Assembly: GCF_020524165.1 (NCBI RefSeq)
Contig: NZ_JAIVKU010000004.1
Coordinates: 186,001-250,000, forward strand
Direction: 5' to 3'
DNA from: Guptibacillus hwajinpoensis
GTDB taxonomy: Bacteria; Bacillota; Bacilli; Bacillales; Guptibacillaceae
DNA length: 64,000 nt
In this document: piece by piece, positions 25,753-34,736 of the stretch
Layout of the letters: every line of letters starts with the position of its first letter
Position numbering within the stretch: the stretch's first letter is position 1
The notes under the pieces: generated by a model
What the model saw: the letters and a program-made list of their open reading frames with translations, nothing else
Database searches by the model: none
What the model was told of the DNA's origin: nothing
Made by a program: the position numbers and the translations under genes

Positions 25753-26283
25753 ATGGAAAAAGAAAAGAAACAAGACTCGAAAGAGAACGAGCAACTTGAA
25801 CAAAATAAACAAGAACAGCCTCTTTCTTTTACATCAAAAATTGTTACGATAGGAATTGCGGGTGGGCTATTTTGGGGGTTAATTGGCTATCTCACTTATT
25901 TATTTAAATTTACAAAGGTTCCACCTTCATTAATACTATCCCCGTGGGCACTTGGAGAATGGAAAAATGAGCAGCTTGGACAATGGATAGGTATTCTTTC
26001 AATTGGGCTAATCTCAATCCTTGTAGCTTTTTTGTATAAAGTAACGCTTGTGAAAATCAATAATATGCTTCCAGGGCTTGCATATGGTGTAGTGCTATGG
26101 GTGATTGTTTTTTATTTACTTAACCCAATGTTCATTGACCTCCCAACAATTACGAAGCTTGATCGCAATACGATTATTACAACACTCTGTTTGTACTTAC
26201 TTTATGGCGTTTTTATAGGGTATTCGATATCGTTTGAATATCATGAGAATCAGCAAAAGCACACTTCCTATTCAAACAAATGA
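25753..26283 (+). CDS. yqhR: YqhR family membrane protein
   Basis: A 176-residue protein with a charged N-terminus and four membrane helices, matching YqhR. Function unknown. I chose the ATG at 25753 because GAGGTG lies 6 bases before it; a GTG at 25744 overlaps that site. Its own terminator follows at 26293. Confidence 0.8.
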   Translation: MEKEKKQDSKENEQLEQNKQEQPLSFTSKIVTIGIAGGLFWGLIGYLTYLFKFTKVPPSLILSPWALGEWKNEQLGQWIGILSIGLISILVAFLYKVTLVKINNMLPGLAYGVVLWVIVFYLLNPMFIDLPTITKLDRNTIITTLCLYLLYGVFIGYSISFEYHENQQKHTSYSNK

Positions 26284-26292
26284 AGCTATGGT

Positions 26293-26322
26293 AGAATGTT
26301 CATGGAACATTCTCTTTTTTTT
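26293..26322 (+). terminator. yqhR terminator
   Basis: AGAATGTTC, short loop ATG, GAACATTCT, then CTTTTTTTT. Confidence 0.85.
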
Positions 26323-26377
26323 ACACAACATAGGAGTCAGATGGTACTTACTAATTATTTGGATCAGGGAGACTTGC

Positions 26378-26797
26378 ATGAAAACATTTTATGTCATTAA
26401 TGGACCTAATTTAAATCGCCTTGGTAAACGTGAGCCTGGTATCTATGGAAGTGAAACGCTTGAAACATTAGAGCAACGATTGTCTCAATTAGCTAGCGAA
26501 AATGAGGCTACTGTTATCTTTCATCAATCCAACCATGAAGGTCAGATTATTGACTGGATTCATGAAGCAGAGAATGCTTCAGGAATTATTCTCAATCCAG
26601 GCGCCTTCACACATTATAGTTATGCCATACGTGATGCCATTGCTAGTGTTCCGACTCAAGTTGTAGAGGTGCACATATCAAATGTACATAAGCGAGAGTC
26701 ATTTCGACATACGTCTGTCATTTCACCTGTTACAGAAGGACAAATTGTTGGGCTAGGGTTAAAGGGTTATGAACTAGCATTGCAGTCATTTTTTTGA
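26378..26797 (+). CDS. aroQ: 3-dehydroquinate dehydratase, type II
   Basis: A 139-residue type II dehydroquinase of the shikimate pathway. Active-site stretches: NGPNLNRLGKREPGIYG (with the catalytic Tyr), NPGAFTHYSYAIRDA, and EVHISNVHKRESFRHTS (catalytic His and substrate-binding residues). AGGGAGACTTGC precedes the ATG at 26378. The next gene begins 20 bases after its stop; together they match B. subtilis yqhS-papA. Confidence 0.94.
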   Translation: MKTFYVINGPNLNRLGKREPGIYGSETLETLEQRLSQLASENEATVIFHQSNHEGQIIDWIHEAENASGIILNPGAFTHYSYAIRDAIASVPTQVVEVHISNVHKRESFRHTSVISPVTEGQIVGLGLKGYELALQSFF

Positions 26798-26817
26798 TTC
26801 TAAAGGAGGACGAAGTT

Positions 26818-27885
26818 GTGGAACGTATTGAAAATCTACGTCAGTCATTTAAAGAGTATGATATTGATGCGATGTTAATTACCTCAGCAAGCAATCGCAG
26901 GTATATTTCGCAGTTTACCGGAAGCTCAGGTGTTGTCCTAATTACTGAGAAAGAGGCGAAGTTTATAACAGACTTTCGCTATGTTGATCAGGCACAGGAG
27001 CAAGCAAAGGGTTTTGAAATTGTACAACATAAGGGTCCTATTGTAGAAGAAGTTGCGAAGTTAGCGAATGCACTAGGAGTAAAAAAGCTAGGTTTTGAAG
27101 AAACGCAAGTTACATACCAGGTCTTTAAAGCTTATGAAGGCAAAGTTGAAGCTAGTCTTGTGCCTATCAATGGCCTTCTTGAGAAACAACGTATGATTAA
27201 AGATTCGAGTGAATTACGCGTTTTGAAAGAAGCTACTGAAATAGCGGATGCTGCTTTTCAACATATTACAAGCTATATCCGTACGGGATTAACAGAACTT
27301 GATGTATCCAACGAGCTTGAGTTTTTTATGAGAAAAAATGGCGCAACCTCATCTTCTTTTGATATTATAGTTGCGTCGGGTATTCGCTCAAGCCTTCCCC
27401 ACGGTGTTGCAAGTGATAAAGTCATTGGAAAGAACGAACTAATCACACTTGATTTTGGCGCTTATTATAAAGGGTATTGTTCTGATATAACACGTACAGT
27501 GGCTGTTGGAGATCCTGGCGAAGAGCTTAAAGGTGTTTATCACACAGTCCTTGAAGCTCAGCTTAAGGCAATGGAAGAGATTAAGCCTGGAATGAGCGGC
27601 AAAGAAGCAGACGCAATATCCAGGGATCTTATTGCAGCCAAAGGGTATGGCGACTACTTTGGTCATACATTGGGTCATGGTGTTGGTCTAGAAGTACACG
27701 AAGGCCCAGCGCTTTCAACAAAATCTGATACAGTGTTAGAACCGGGTATGGTTGTGACCGTTGAACCAGGTATTTACCTCTCTGGTAAGGGCGGAGTACG
27801 AATAGAAGATGATACAGTCATCACCGAGACAGGAAATGAGACATTGTCTCATTCCACTAAGGAATTGCTGATTCTCGGCGAATAA
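26818..27885 (+). CDS. papA: Xaa-Pro aminopeptidase family protein PapA
   Basis: A 355-residue M24B metallopeptidase that removes residues N-terminal to proline. The creatinase-like N-domain opens with [20 protein letters not shown]. The metal ligands are in [32 protein letters not shown] and VTVEPGIYL plus the late [11 protein letters not shown] at 26818 has AAAGGAGGA 7 bases upstream, better than TTG at 26794. Its position before efp may relate to polyproline peptide metabolism, though that is inference. Confidence 0.92.
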   Translation: MERIENLRQSFKEYDIDAMLITSASNRRYISQFTGSSGVVLITEKEAKFITDFRYVDQAQEQAKGFEIVQHKGPIVEEVAKLANALGVKKLGFEETQVTYQVFKAYEGKVEASLVPINGLLEKQRMIKDSSELRVLKEATEIADAAFQHITSYIRTGLTELDVSNELEFFMRKNGATSSSFDIIVASGIRSSLPHGVASDKVIGKNELITLDFGAYYKGYCSDITRTVAVGDPGEELKGVYHTVLEAQLKAMEEIKPGMSGKEADAISRDLIAAKGYGDYFGHTLGHGVGLEVHEGPALSTKSDTVLEPGMVVTVEPGIYLSGKGGVRIEDDTVITETGNETLSHSTKELLILGE

Positions 27886-27904
27886 TGAAAGTGAGGGACT
27901 ACTT

Positions 27905-28462
27905 ATGATTTCTGTTAACGATTTAAAAACTGGTCTTACGATTGAAGTGGATAATGGGATCTGGACAGTAATGGAATTTCAGCACGTAAAACCGGGTAAA
28001 GGAGCAGCTTTCGTAAGAACAAAGCTACGCAACCTTCGTACTGGTGGAATTCAAGAAAAAACATTCCGTGCTGGAGAAAAGGTTTCAAAAGCTCATATTG
28101 AAAATCGTAAAATGCAATATCTTTATGCAAGTGGAGATATGCACACATTTATGGATACAACAACATATGAGCAAGTGGAACTTCCTACAGAGCAAATTAA
28201 TTATGAACTTAAATTTCTGAAGGAAAACATGGAAATTTCGATTCGCACCTATGGTGAAGAAACTATTGGTGTGGAATTACCGAACACCGTTGAACTTGTC
28301 GTTACTGAAACTGAACCTGGTATTAAAGGAGATACAGCTTCAGGGGGTACAAAGCCAGCAACTGTTGAAACTGGTTTAACTGTTCAAGTGCCTTTCTTTG
28401 TAAACCAGGGAGATGTTCTCATTATCGATACTTCTAAAGGTGAATATGTGTCCAGAGGTTAA
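27905..28462 (+). CDS. efp: Translation elongation factor P
   Basis: A 185-residue EF-P, which rescues ribosomes stalled at polyproline. The modified-lysine loop is [15 protein letters not shown] with Lys32; in Bacillus this lysine carries 5-aminopentanol. Three OB/KOW-like domains at normal length. Followed by a strong terminator. Confidence 0.97.
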   Translation: MISVNDLKTGLTIEVDNGIWTVMEFQHVKPGKGAAFVRTKLRNLRTGGIQEKTFRAGEKVSKAHIENRKMQYLYASGDMHTFMDTTTYEQVELPTEQINYELKFLKENMEISIRTYGEETIGVELPNTVELVVTETEPGIKGDTASGGTKPATVETGLTVQVPFFVNQGDVLIIDTSKGEYVSRG

Positions 28463-28469
28463 TCATTGT

Positions 28470-28498
28470 GAAACCGCTCTGTTAGAGCGGTTTTTTTT
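28470..28498 (+). terminator. efp terminator
   Basis: AAACCGCTCT, short loop, AGAGCGGTTTTTTTT. Confidence 0.92.
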
Positions 28499-28509
28499 GA
28501 TGAAAATAA

Positions 28510-28571
28510 TGAGTGATTACTCACTTTACTATCAGAAAACTCGTGTTATAATAATAGTGAGTAATCACTCA
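28510..28571 (+). promoter_or_regulatory. Promoter with two flanking palindromic operators
   Basis: TTTACT (28525-28530), 16-base spacer and TATAAT (28547-28552) form a SigA promoter. TGAGTGATTACTCA (28510-28523) and its exact inverted copy TGAGTAATCACTCA (28558-28571) flank it; each is itself a TGAGT-N4-ACTCA dyad. This is the expected site for the TetR regulator encoded third in the operon. Confidence 0.75.
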
Positions 28572-28585
28572 TTAGGAGGGATCAT

Positions 28586-29314
28586 ATGAAAACTTTTCCT
28601 GTTCAAGCTCAGGTAACGAAACGATATGGCAATACAACCATTCTAGACAATATTAAAATGACACTTAACAAAGGTGAGATATTTGGTCTTCTTGGCCCCT
28701 CTGGATCAGGGAAAACCACATTTGTGAAGTTGCTTTGCGGCATTGAAGAGGCTACTGAAGGTAAGGTCATCGTCCTGGATAAGCAAATGCCTGATCTTAA
28801 TGTAATGAAGCGGATAGGTTACATGGCACAAGCGGACGCTTTGTATGGTGAATTAACCGCTTATGAGAATTTGGAATTTTTTGCAACACTTAGTGGGGTG
28901 CGTCGTGGTGAGCAAAAGGATCGCATTTTATCTGCTATGAGGCTAGTTGATTTAGAAAAAGAACTTCAAAAAAGAGTAGAAGATTTTTCAGGAGGTATGA
29001 AACGTCGTTTATCACTTGCAATCGCGTTATTACATGATCCTGATATTCTCATACTAGATGAACCAACTGTTGGAATCGATCCTTCCTTAAGACAAAAGAT
29101 ATGGGATACATTCGAAGAACTGCGAAGCAAGGGGGTCCTTATTCTTGTTACTACTCATGTCATGGACGAAGCTGAGAGGTGTTCAAGGCTTGGGATGATA
29201 AGAGGTGGCCACTTGATTGCTGTAGGCACACCTGAGGAATTAAAAAACCAAACAGATTCAAAGACAATTGAGCAAGCATTTCTATCGTATGGGGTGCAAA
29301 CAAATGAGAATTAA
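28586..29314 (+). CDS. ABC-2 type exporter ATP-binding protein
   Basis: A 242-residue ABC ATPase: Walker A GPSGSGKTT, Q-loop MAQADALYGELT, signature FSGGMKRR, Walker B ILILDEPTVGIDP and the H-loop TTHVMDE. Of the drug/antibiotic exporter (CcmA) class. GGAGGGATCAT precedes the ATG. It overlaps the permease gene by 11 bases. The three-gene module lies between efp and yqhV, which are neighbours in B. subtilis. Confidence 0.92.
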   Translation: MKTFPVQAQVTKRYGNTTILDNIKMTLNKGEIFGLLGPSGSGKTTFVKLLCGIEEATEGKVIVLDKQMPDLNVMKRIGYMAQADALYGELTAYENLEFFATLSGVRRGEQKDRILSAMRLVDLEKELQKRVEDFSGGMKRRLSLAIALLHDPDILILDEPTVGIDPSLRQKIWDTFEELRSKGVLILVTTHVMDEAERCSRLGMIRGGHLIAVGTPEELKNQTDSKTIEQAFLSYGVQTNEN

Positions 29315-30317
29315 TGCAGTGGTAAAACGTATATTGAAGCAGTTTATTCATGACAAGCGAACAATGGCCTTAATGATTGTTGCTCCAATCCTTATTTTAA
29401 CGATGTTATCCCTCGTGTTTAACGGAGAAGATCTTGAGTTGAAAATTGGCGTTCTAAATATACCTGATCAGCTCGTTGAGAAAATGGAACAGCATGCTAT
29501 TGTTAAAAATGTTCCTTCAGAAGATGCTATTGAGTCACTATTGAAAGAAGATTATGATGCTGTAGTTGAATTTAGCAACGAAGAAAAGAAGCTATATCTT
29601 GAGGGGAGTAATCCTTCTATTAATCGAGCAGTCATTGAGCTCGTTAAAAATAGTGCGACGAAAAGTGACGAAAAAGTTAATATGAATATATCTTATTTAT
29701 TTGGATCCGGTGACATGACATCATTTGATCATTTTGGTCCAGTACTGGTTGGTTTCTTTATTTTCTTTTTTGTATTTTTAATTGCAGGTGTTTCTTTCTT
29801 AAGAGAGCGAACTCAGGGCACGCTGGAACGTGTTTTAGCTAGTCCTATTAAACGGTGGGAGCTCGTCATTGGGTATGTGATCGGTTTTGGATTATTTACA
29901 ATGGTCCAATCAGCGATCATCGCCCTATACAGTGTGTACGTAATTGATTTAAAGATGGAAGGCTCATTCTTTTATGTGCTGCTTATTACGCTCATGCTAG
30001 CATTGAGTGCCTTAACTTTAGGTATTTTACTTTCATCATTTGCAAAGAATGAGTTGCAAATGATTCAATTCATACCACTTGTTGTTGTACCACAAATCTT
30101 CTTTTCTGGATTATTTAACCTTGATACGATTTCAAATTATTTAAGTTGGATTGGTCCCTTAACTCCTTTGTATTATGGAGCGGATGCTCTTAGAAATGTT
30201 ATGATTAAAGGACAGGGATTAACAGATTTGTGGATTGATTTACTTGTATTATTCGGATTTTCAATTACTTTTATGATTTTAAACATCTATGCACTAAAAA
30301 AACACCGACGCATTTAG
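29304..30317 (+). CDS. ABC-2 type exporter permease
   Basis: A 337-residue membrane subunit of the DrrB/YhgE-like ABC-2 class. One N-terminal helix, then a large extracytoplasmic domain (about residues 45-160), then five helices with the RERTQGTLERVLASPI amphipathic motif between the second and third. The substrate is unknown; a toxic hydrophobic compound is plausible given the TetR control. The ATG at 29304 is inside the ATPase gene; the longer frame from 29268 is wholly overlapping. Confidence 0.88.
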   Translation: MRINAVVKRILKQFIHDKRTMALMIVAPILILTMLSLVFNGEDLELKIGVLNIPDQLVEKMEQHAIVKNVPSEDAIESLLKEDYDAVVEFSNEEKKLYLEGSNPSINRAVIELVKNSATKSDEKVNMNISYLFGSGDMTSFDHFGPVLVGFFIFFFVFLIAGVSFLRERTQGTLERVLASPIKRWELVIGYVIGFGLFTMVQSAIIALYSVYVIDLKMEGSFFYVLLITLMLALSALTLGILLSSFAKNELQMIQFIPLVVVPQIFFSGLFNLDTISNYLSWIGPLTPLYYGADALRNVMIKGQGLTDLWIDLLVLFGFSITFMILNIYALKKHRRI

Positions 30318-30332
30318 AATCAGGGGGAGCTT

Positions 30333-30989
30333 ATGAAAAAGACAGAAGAAGGTACAGATTGGCTTTTTGATGAAGAGGTGAGCGAGTCTGGTGATTTAAC
30401 AGAAAAACAAAAGCGTATCGTGAAAGCGGCGGTTGAGATGTTTCAGGAAAAAGGGTTTTCAGCCTCCTCCACAAGTGAAATTGCCAGGCGTGCGGGAGTA
30501 GCAGAAGGCACAATATTTCGCCATTATAATACGAAAAAAGACTTGTTGCTCGCTATTGTTACACCGGTTATGAGTCATCTTGTCGCTCCTTTCATCGTAA
30601 AAGATTTAGACAAAGTATTAAAATCAGATTATGAGCATTACGAAGATTTCCTTAGAGCTGTTGTGAAAAATAGGCAGACGTTCATTCGTAAGCACCTCCC
30701 GATTGTAAAAATTCTCATTCAGGAAATTCCTTTTCATCATGAACTTCGCACGCAATTTATTGAGCATGTTGCAACGGACTTGTTTGATCGGTTTGAAAAA
30801 GTGATTATACATTTTCAAAAGAAAGGTGAAATAATTCAGATCCCCCCTTCCTCTGCGATTAGACTTTCCATTACAGCTATTCTAGGTTTCTTTCTTGCAA
30901 GATATATTATGGTGCCTGAACGTGAATGGGACGATGAGAAAGAGATCGAACTGACAGTTCAATTTATATTAAACGGCTTAAAACAATGA
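30333..30989 (+). CDS. TetR/AcrR family regulator of the exporter operon
   Basis: A 218-residue TetR-family repressor. The DNA-binding domain is at residues 22-70 (TEKQKRIVKAAVEMFQEKGF, then TSEIARRAGVAEGTIFRHY). The remainder is a helical ligand-binding domain. The N-terminal 20 residues before the HTH are longer than usual and acidic. It is the last gene of the operon and most likely represses it through the TGAGT-N4-ACTCA dyads around 28510-28571. Start ATG has GGGGGAG upstream. Confidence 0.9.
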   Translation: MKKTEEGTDWLFDEEVSESGDLTEKQKRIVKAAVEMFQEKGFSASSTSEIARRAGVAEGTIFRHYNTKKDLLLAIVTPVMSHLVAPFIVKDLDKVLKSDYEHYEDFLRAVVKNRQTFIRKHLPIVKILIQEIPFHHELRTQFIEHVATDLFDRFEKVIIHFQKKGEIIQIPPSSAIRLSITAILGFFLARYIMVPEREWDDEKEIELTVQFILNGLKQ

Positions 30990-31016
30990 CCACCCAGCAT
31001 TTGGGTGGTTTTTTTT
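30989..31016 (+). terminator. Exporter operon terminator
   Basis: ACCACCCA, short loop, TGGGTGGT, T run, immediately after the TetR stop. Confidence 0.9.
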
Positions 31017-31101
31017 GATATATAGGCAAGAGGCATTGTTATCCTCTTCTGAATTTTAGGATGTCATCATAAGTTGTACAAACAATCTGTGGAGGTTTGA
31101 A

Positions 31102-31362
31102 ATGATTCATTCCATTCTCGTGATGGGGTTACTTCGCCTACTATCTGGTGTAGTCGAGCTGATTGCAGCCGTTTTAATTCTTGTTATTCATGATCTTAAA
31201 ACAGCTATGATCATCAATGCTATTTTAGCCGTTGTAGGTCCCATTATACTCGTTACAACGATGACAGCCGGGCTAATCGGTCTAGCGGGAGATCTATCAA
31301 TTACGAAAATTCTTTTGATTATGGTAGGTGTAGGATTTATTTTAATTGGCACTCTGTCATAG
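31102..31362 (+). CDS. yqhV: DUF2619 membrane protein YqhV
   Basis: An 86-residue hydrophobic protein with three membrane helices, matching YqhV by sequence character and by position before spoIIIAA. Function unknown. GGAGGTTTGAA precedes the ATG. Confidence 0.83.
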   Translation: MIHSILVMGLLRLLSGVVELIAAVLILVIHDLKTAMIINAILAVVGPIILVTTMTAGLIGLAGDLSITKILLIMVGVGFILIGTLS

Positions 31363-31438
31363 ATTTGGTAGAGACATAATTCAATCTTAATAGGAATAGT
31401 AGTGTAGAGAGAAACAAGCCTGGAGAGGAGGGACATTC

Positions 31439-32374
31439 GTGGAAGAAGCTCTTCGCGTGCTTCCGGAAAATGTAAAGAAAATTTTGCAAGAATACACTGA
31501 GTTGGAAAGATCGACGATTGAAGAAATTCGAATGCGCATCAACCGTCCGCTCGAAATAATGCTAAACGGTAAACCGAATTTTCCTCTCTTAAACGGACAA
31601 ACGTACTTTATTTCAAAAGATGATGCTTCACAAATGATAAATAAACTTAGTCATTACTCATTGTATGCGCTAGAAGAAGAGTTGAAAAAAGGATTTGTGA
31701 CGATCGAAGGCGGACATCGCGTTGGTCTTGCAGGAAAAGTCATTACCTTAAATGGGAATGTAAAAGCCATTCGAGACATTGCGTCTTTTAACGTAAGAAT
31801 TGCAAAACAAAAGCTTGGTATAGCTGTACCGCTCGTATCATATCTTTATGCAGGGGGATGGACAAATACAATTATCTTAGGACCGCCACAGTCCGGTAAA
31901 ACGACGATGCTTCGTGATTTAACTCGAATTATGGCTGAAGGCGATCACGTTAGAAGAATTCCATCAGCCAAAGTTGGTATTGTTGATGAACGATCTGAAA
32001 TTGCTGGTTGTGTGCTAGGAATTCCCCAACATCGACTTGGAGACCGTGTTGATGTTCTGGATGCTTGTCCTAAAGCAGAAGGAATGATGATGATGATTCG
32101 ATCCATGAGTCCAGAAATATTAATCGTTGATGAAATTGGTCGAAAAGAAGATAGTGAAGCCATATTTGAAGCGATAAATGCAGGAATTAAGCTTGTTGTA
32201 ACTGTTCACGGAACGAGCATGGATGATTTACACCGAAGGCCAAGTATGCAAGGTTTAGTCAACTCTGGATCTTTTGAACGAATAGTCGAACTGTCACGGA
32301 AAGATGGTCCAGGAACGATTCATGCGATCAAAGATAAAACAGGTAAGGAAATTCGACGTAAAAAGGTGATCTAG
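31439..32374 (+). CDS. spoIIIAA: Stage III sporulation ATPase SpoIIIAA
   Basis: A 311-residue secretion-type ATPase of the SpoIIIA-SpoIIQ channel that links mother cell and forespore. Walker A is GPPQSGKTTMLRDL, Walker B region EILIVDEIGR. N-terminal domain begins EALRVLPENVKKILQEY. GTG start with GGAGAGGAGGGACATTC upstream. First of eight tightly packed spoIIIA genes; expression in the mother cell under SigE is known in B. subtilis, but I could not identify a clean SigE promoter here. Confidence 0.95.
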   Translation: MEEALRVLPENVKKILQEYTELERSTIEEIRMRINRPLEIMLNGKPNFPLLNGQTYFISKDDASQMINKLSHYSLYALEEELKKGFVTIEGGHRVGLAGKVITLNGNVKAIRDIASFNVRIAKQKLGIAVPLVSYLYAGGWTNTIILGPPQSGKTTMLRDLTRIMAEGDHVRRIPSAKVGIVDERSEIAGCVLGIPQHRLGDRVDVLDACPKAEGMMMMIRSMSPEILIVDEIGRKEDSEAIFEAINAGIKLVVTVHGTSMDDLHRRPSMQGLVNSGSFERIVELSRKDGPGTIHAIKDKTGKEIRRKKVI

Positions 32375-32375
32375 C

Positions 32376-32888
32376 ATGAAGCTACTAGGTGCAGTGCTCA
32401 TTATGTTAGCAAGTACGTGGGCTGGTGTGGAATGGTCAAGAACAGTGAGCGAACGATCGCGACAGTTGCGACAGTTAAAGGCAGCACTTCAATCATTAGA
32501 AGCGGAAATTGTCTATGGCATGACGCCACTGAGCGTTGCCTGTAGTCACATTTGTAGGCAGGTTGGTCATCCTGTTTCCTGGTTTTTTGATTCATTTAGG
32601 AAAAAGCTCGATGCTGGTCAGGGGACGGCTTATGATGCCTGGATGCAAAGCATGGATGAGGTTTGGAAGTATACGGCTTTTAAGCAAGAAGAGAAGGAAG
32701 TAATGAAACAACTTGGTGCCACAATAGGACAACACGATCGAGAACATGAACAAAAACAAATTAAACTCGCCTTGATTCATTTGGAAAGAGAAGAACAAGA
32801 AGCGAGAGACAATCAAATGAAGTATGAGCGGATGTTCAAGAGTCTTGGTGTTCTTGGGGGGATTCTTCTTGTCATACTATTGATTTAG
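32376..32888 (+). CDS. spoIIIAB: Stage III sporulation protein SpoIIIAB
   Basis: A 170-residue GspF-like membrane protein with an N-terminal membrane segment, a helical SERSRQLRQLKAALQSLEAEI region and a C-terminal membrane helix. Starts 1 base after the spoIIIAA stop. Component of the mother cell side of the sporulation channel. Confidence 0.93.
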   Translation: MKLLGAVLIMLASTWAGVEWSRTVSERSRQLRQLKAALQSLEAEIVYGMTPLSVACSHICRQVGHPVSWFFDSFRKKLDAGQGTAYDAWMQSMDEVWKYTAFKQEEKEVMKQLGATIGQHDREHEQKQIKLALIHLEREEQEARDNQMKYERMFKSLGVLGGILLVILLI

Positions 32889-32907
32889 TCATTGGGAGGA
32901 AACGGAA

Positions 32908-33114
32908 ATGAATCATGATGTAAATACAATATTCCAAATTGCGGGTATCGGCATCATTGTAGCCATGCTTCATACCATTCTCAAGCAAATGGGGAAAGAG
33001 GAGTACGCACATTGGGTGACGTTGATTGGTTTTATTGTTGTTCTTTATATGGTGATTACCATCATCGATGATCTTTTTCAGAAAATACGAGGGGTATTCC
33101 TTTTCCAGGGTTAG
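32908..33114 (+). CDS. spoIIIAC: Stage III sporulation protein SpoIIIAC
   Basis: A 68-residue membrane protein with two helices (FQIAGIGIIVAMLHTIL and WVTLIGFIVVLYMVI), the usual size and pattern of SpoIIIAC. GGGAGGAAACGGAA precedes the ATG. Confidence 0.93.
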   Translation: MNHDVNTIFQIAGIGIIVAMLHTILKQMGKEEYAHWVTLIGFIVVLYMVITIIDDLFQKIRGVFLFQG

Positions 33115-33117
33115 GGG

Positions 33118-33516
33118 GTGACTGCGATTGATATTTTGCAAATCGTTGGATTGGGATTAATCGCTACCTTCCTTGTTATTGTTGTAAAAGAACAAAAGCC
33201 TGTGTTTGCCTTTACGATTACGGTTTTCACAGGCGCTTTGATTTTTCTTTATTTAATTGGAGAGATACAACACATTATTCAAATGTTGGAAAGTTTGGCC
33301 TCAAAAGCGAATGTTGAAATTGTCTATGTTGAAACGGTGTTGAAAATAATTGGAATTGCCTATATAGCAGAATTTGGTGCACAAATTGTAAGAGATGCTG
33401 GTCAAGGTGCGATTGCTTCAAAAATTGAGCTTGCAGGTAAACTGTTAATCTTAGCCATGGCAATCCCAATTCTTACACTTATTATTGAAACTGTGCTTAA
33501 GCTTTTACCATCATAA
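33118..33516 (+). CDS. spoIIIAD: Stage III sporulation protein SpoIIIAD
   Basis: A 132-residue membrane protein of SpoIIIAD type (IDILQIVGLGLIATFLVIVVKEQKP start). The GTG at 33118 sits directly on its AGGGG sequence, too close for a normal ribosome binding site; an ATT at 33127 would be better spaced from GGGGGTGA but is a rare start codon, so the start is uncertain by three residues. Confidence 0.9.
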   Translation: MTAIDILQIVGLGLIATFLVIVVKEQKPVFAFTITVFTGALIFLYLIGEIQHIIQMLESLASKANVEIVYVETVLKIIGIAYIAEFGAQIVRDAGQGAIASKIELAGKLLILAMAIPILTLIIETVLKLLPS

Positions 33517-33532
33517 GAGGGAGGAAGAGGAC

Positions 33533-34726
33533 ATGCCTCACATAAAAAAAACAATGTTGATGTTGCTATTCCTCTGCTTCACCCTTATGCAGGTTCAAAC
33601 TACAGCACATGCACAGGGCGAAGAAGACGAGCCGATATCTACTCAATTTGTAGACAAGCAGTTAAATACCCTCGGCTTACAAGAGATTCAAACTTACTGG
33701 GACGAAGTGATTAAAGAGTATGGAGGTTTTTTGCCTGAAAGTCAAAAAGGATCCTTCATGGAATTTGTGAAAGGTGAAAAACAACTTTCTTTAAAGGCGT
33801 ACTTATTGGGGTTACTAAAATTTCTTTTCCACGAACTACTCGTTCACGGAAAGCTACTTGGAACCTTAATTTTGTTAACAATCTTCAGTATTCTTTTACA
33901 AAATATGCAAAATGCCTTTGAACATAAAGCGGTGAGCACCGTAGCATACGGCATTATATATATGGTTTTAATTATACTTGCACTTAATAGTTTTCATGTA
34001 GCGATTCAGTATACTGAAACCGCAATTGCGAACATGATGAGTTTTCTTTTGGCGTTAATTCCTCTGCTGTTAGCTTTAATCGCTTCTGTTGGTGGTGTTG
34101 CTTCTGTGGCATTTTTTCATCCGATCGTATTATTTTTAGTTAATACAGGAGGATTGTTGATTCAAAAGTTTGTGCTACCGATGCTTTTTCTATCAGCCGT
34201 TCTTGCCATTGTAAGTACAATAAGTGATCAGTATAAAGTAACCCAGTTATCTAATTTAATTCGGAATATAGCGATCGGTACACTTGGGGTATTTTTTGCA
34301 GTTTTTTTAGGTGTTATCTCGGTTCAGGGGGCATCAACTGCCGTTGCAGATGGGGTTACAATTCGAGCGGCTAAATTTGTAACAGGTAATTTTATTCCTG
34401 TCGTAGGAAGGATGTTTACAGACGCAACGGATACAGTACTTAGTGCTTCAGTCCTCTTGAAAAATACTGTAGGACTAGCTGGTGTGGTGATCTTACTAAT
34501 GATATGTGCCTTCCCTGCCATAAAAGTTTTATCATTAGTGCTGATTTATAACATCGCAGCGGCAGTCATTCAACCATTAGGTGGCGGACCAATCATTCAG
34601 TCGCTTAATGTGATATCAAAAAGCATTTTATTTATTTTTGCCGCACTTGCTATCGTATCACTGATGTTTTTTTTAGCGGTAACGATTATTATAGCATCTG
34701 GAAATATCACGTTAATGGTGCGTTAG
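33533..34726 (+). CDS. spoIIIAE: Stage III sporulation protein SpoIIIAE
   Basis: A 397-residue polytopic membrane protein. A signal peptide (basic start, hydrophobic LMLLFLCFTLMQVQT, cleavage after AHA) precedes an acidic extracytoplasmic region and at least seven membrane helices. GGGAGGAAGAGGAC precedes the ATG at 33533. Confidence 0.94.
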   Translation: MPHIKKTMLMLLFLCFTLMQVQTTAHAQGEEDEPISTQFVDKQLNTLGLQEIQTYWDEVIKEYGGFLPESQKGSFMEFVKGEKQLSLKAYLLGLLKFLFHELLVHGKLLGTLILLTIFSILLQNMQNAFEHKAVSTVAYGIIYMVLIILALNSFHVAIQYTETAIANMMSFLLALIPLLLALIASVGGVASVAFFHPIVLFLVNTGGLLIQKFVLPMLFLSAVLAIVSTISDQYKVTQLSNLIRNIAIGTLGVFFAVFLGVISVQGASTAVADGVTIRAAKFVTGNFIPVVGRMFTDATDTVLSASVLLKNTVGLAGVVILLMICAFPAIKVLSLVLIYNIAAAVIQPLGGGPIIQSLNVISKSILFIFAALAIVSLMFFLAVTIIIASGNITLMVR

Positions 34727-34736
34727 GAGGTGTGAA

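Noticed and set aside
31356..31382. GTCATAG ... CATAATTC as a SigE promoter for spoIIIAA
   Set aside because: The -35 match is partial and the spacing of 11-12 bases is shorter than the usual 13-15; not convincing by eye.
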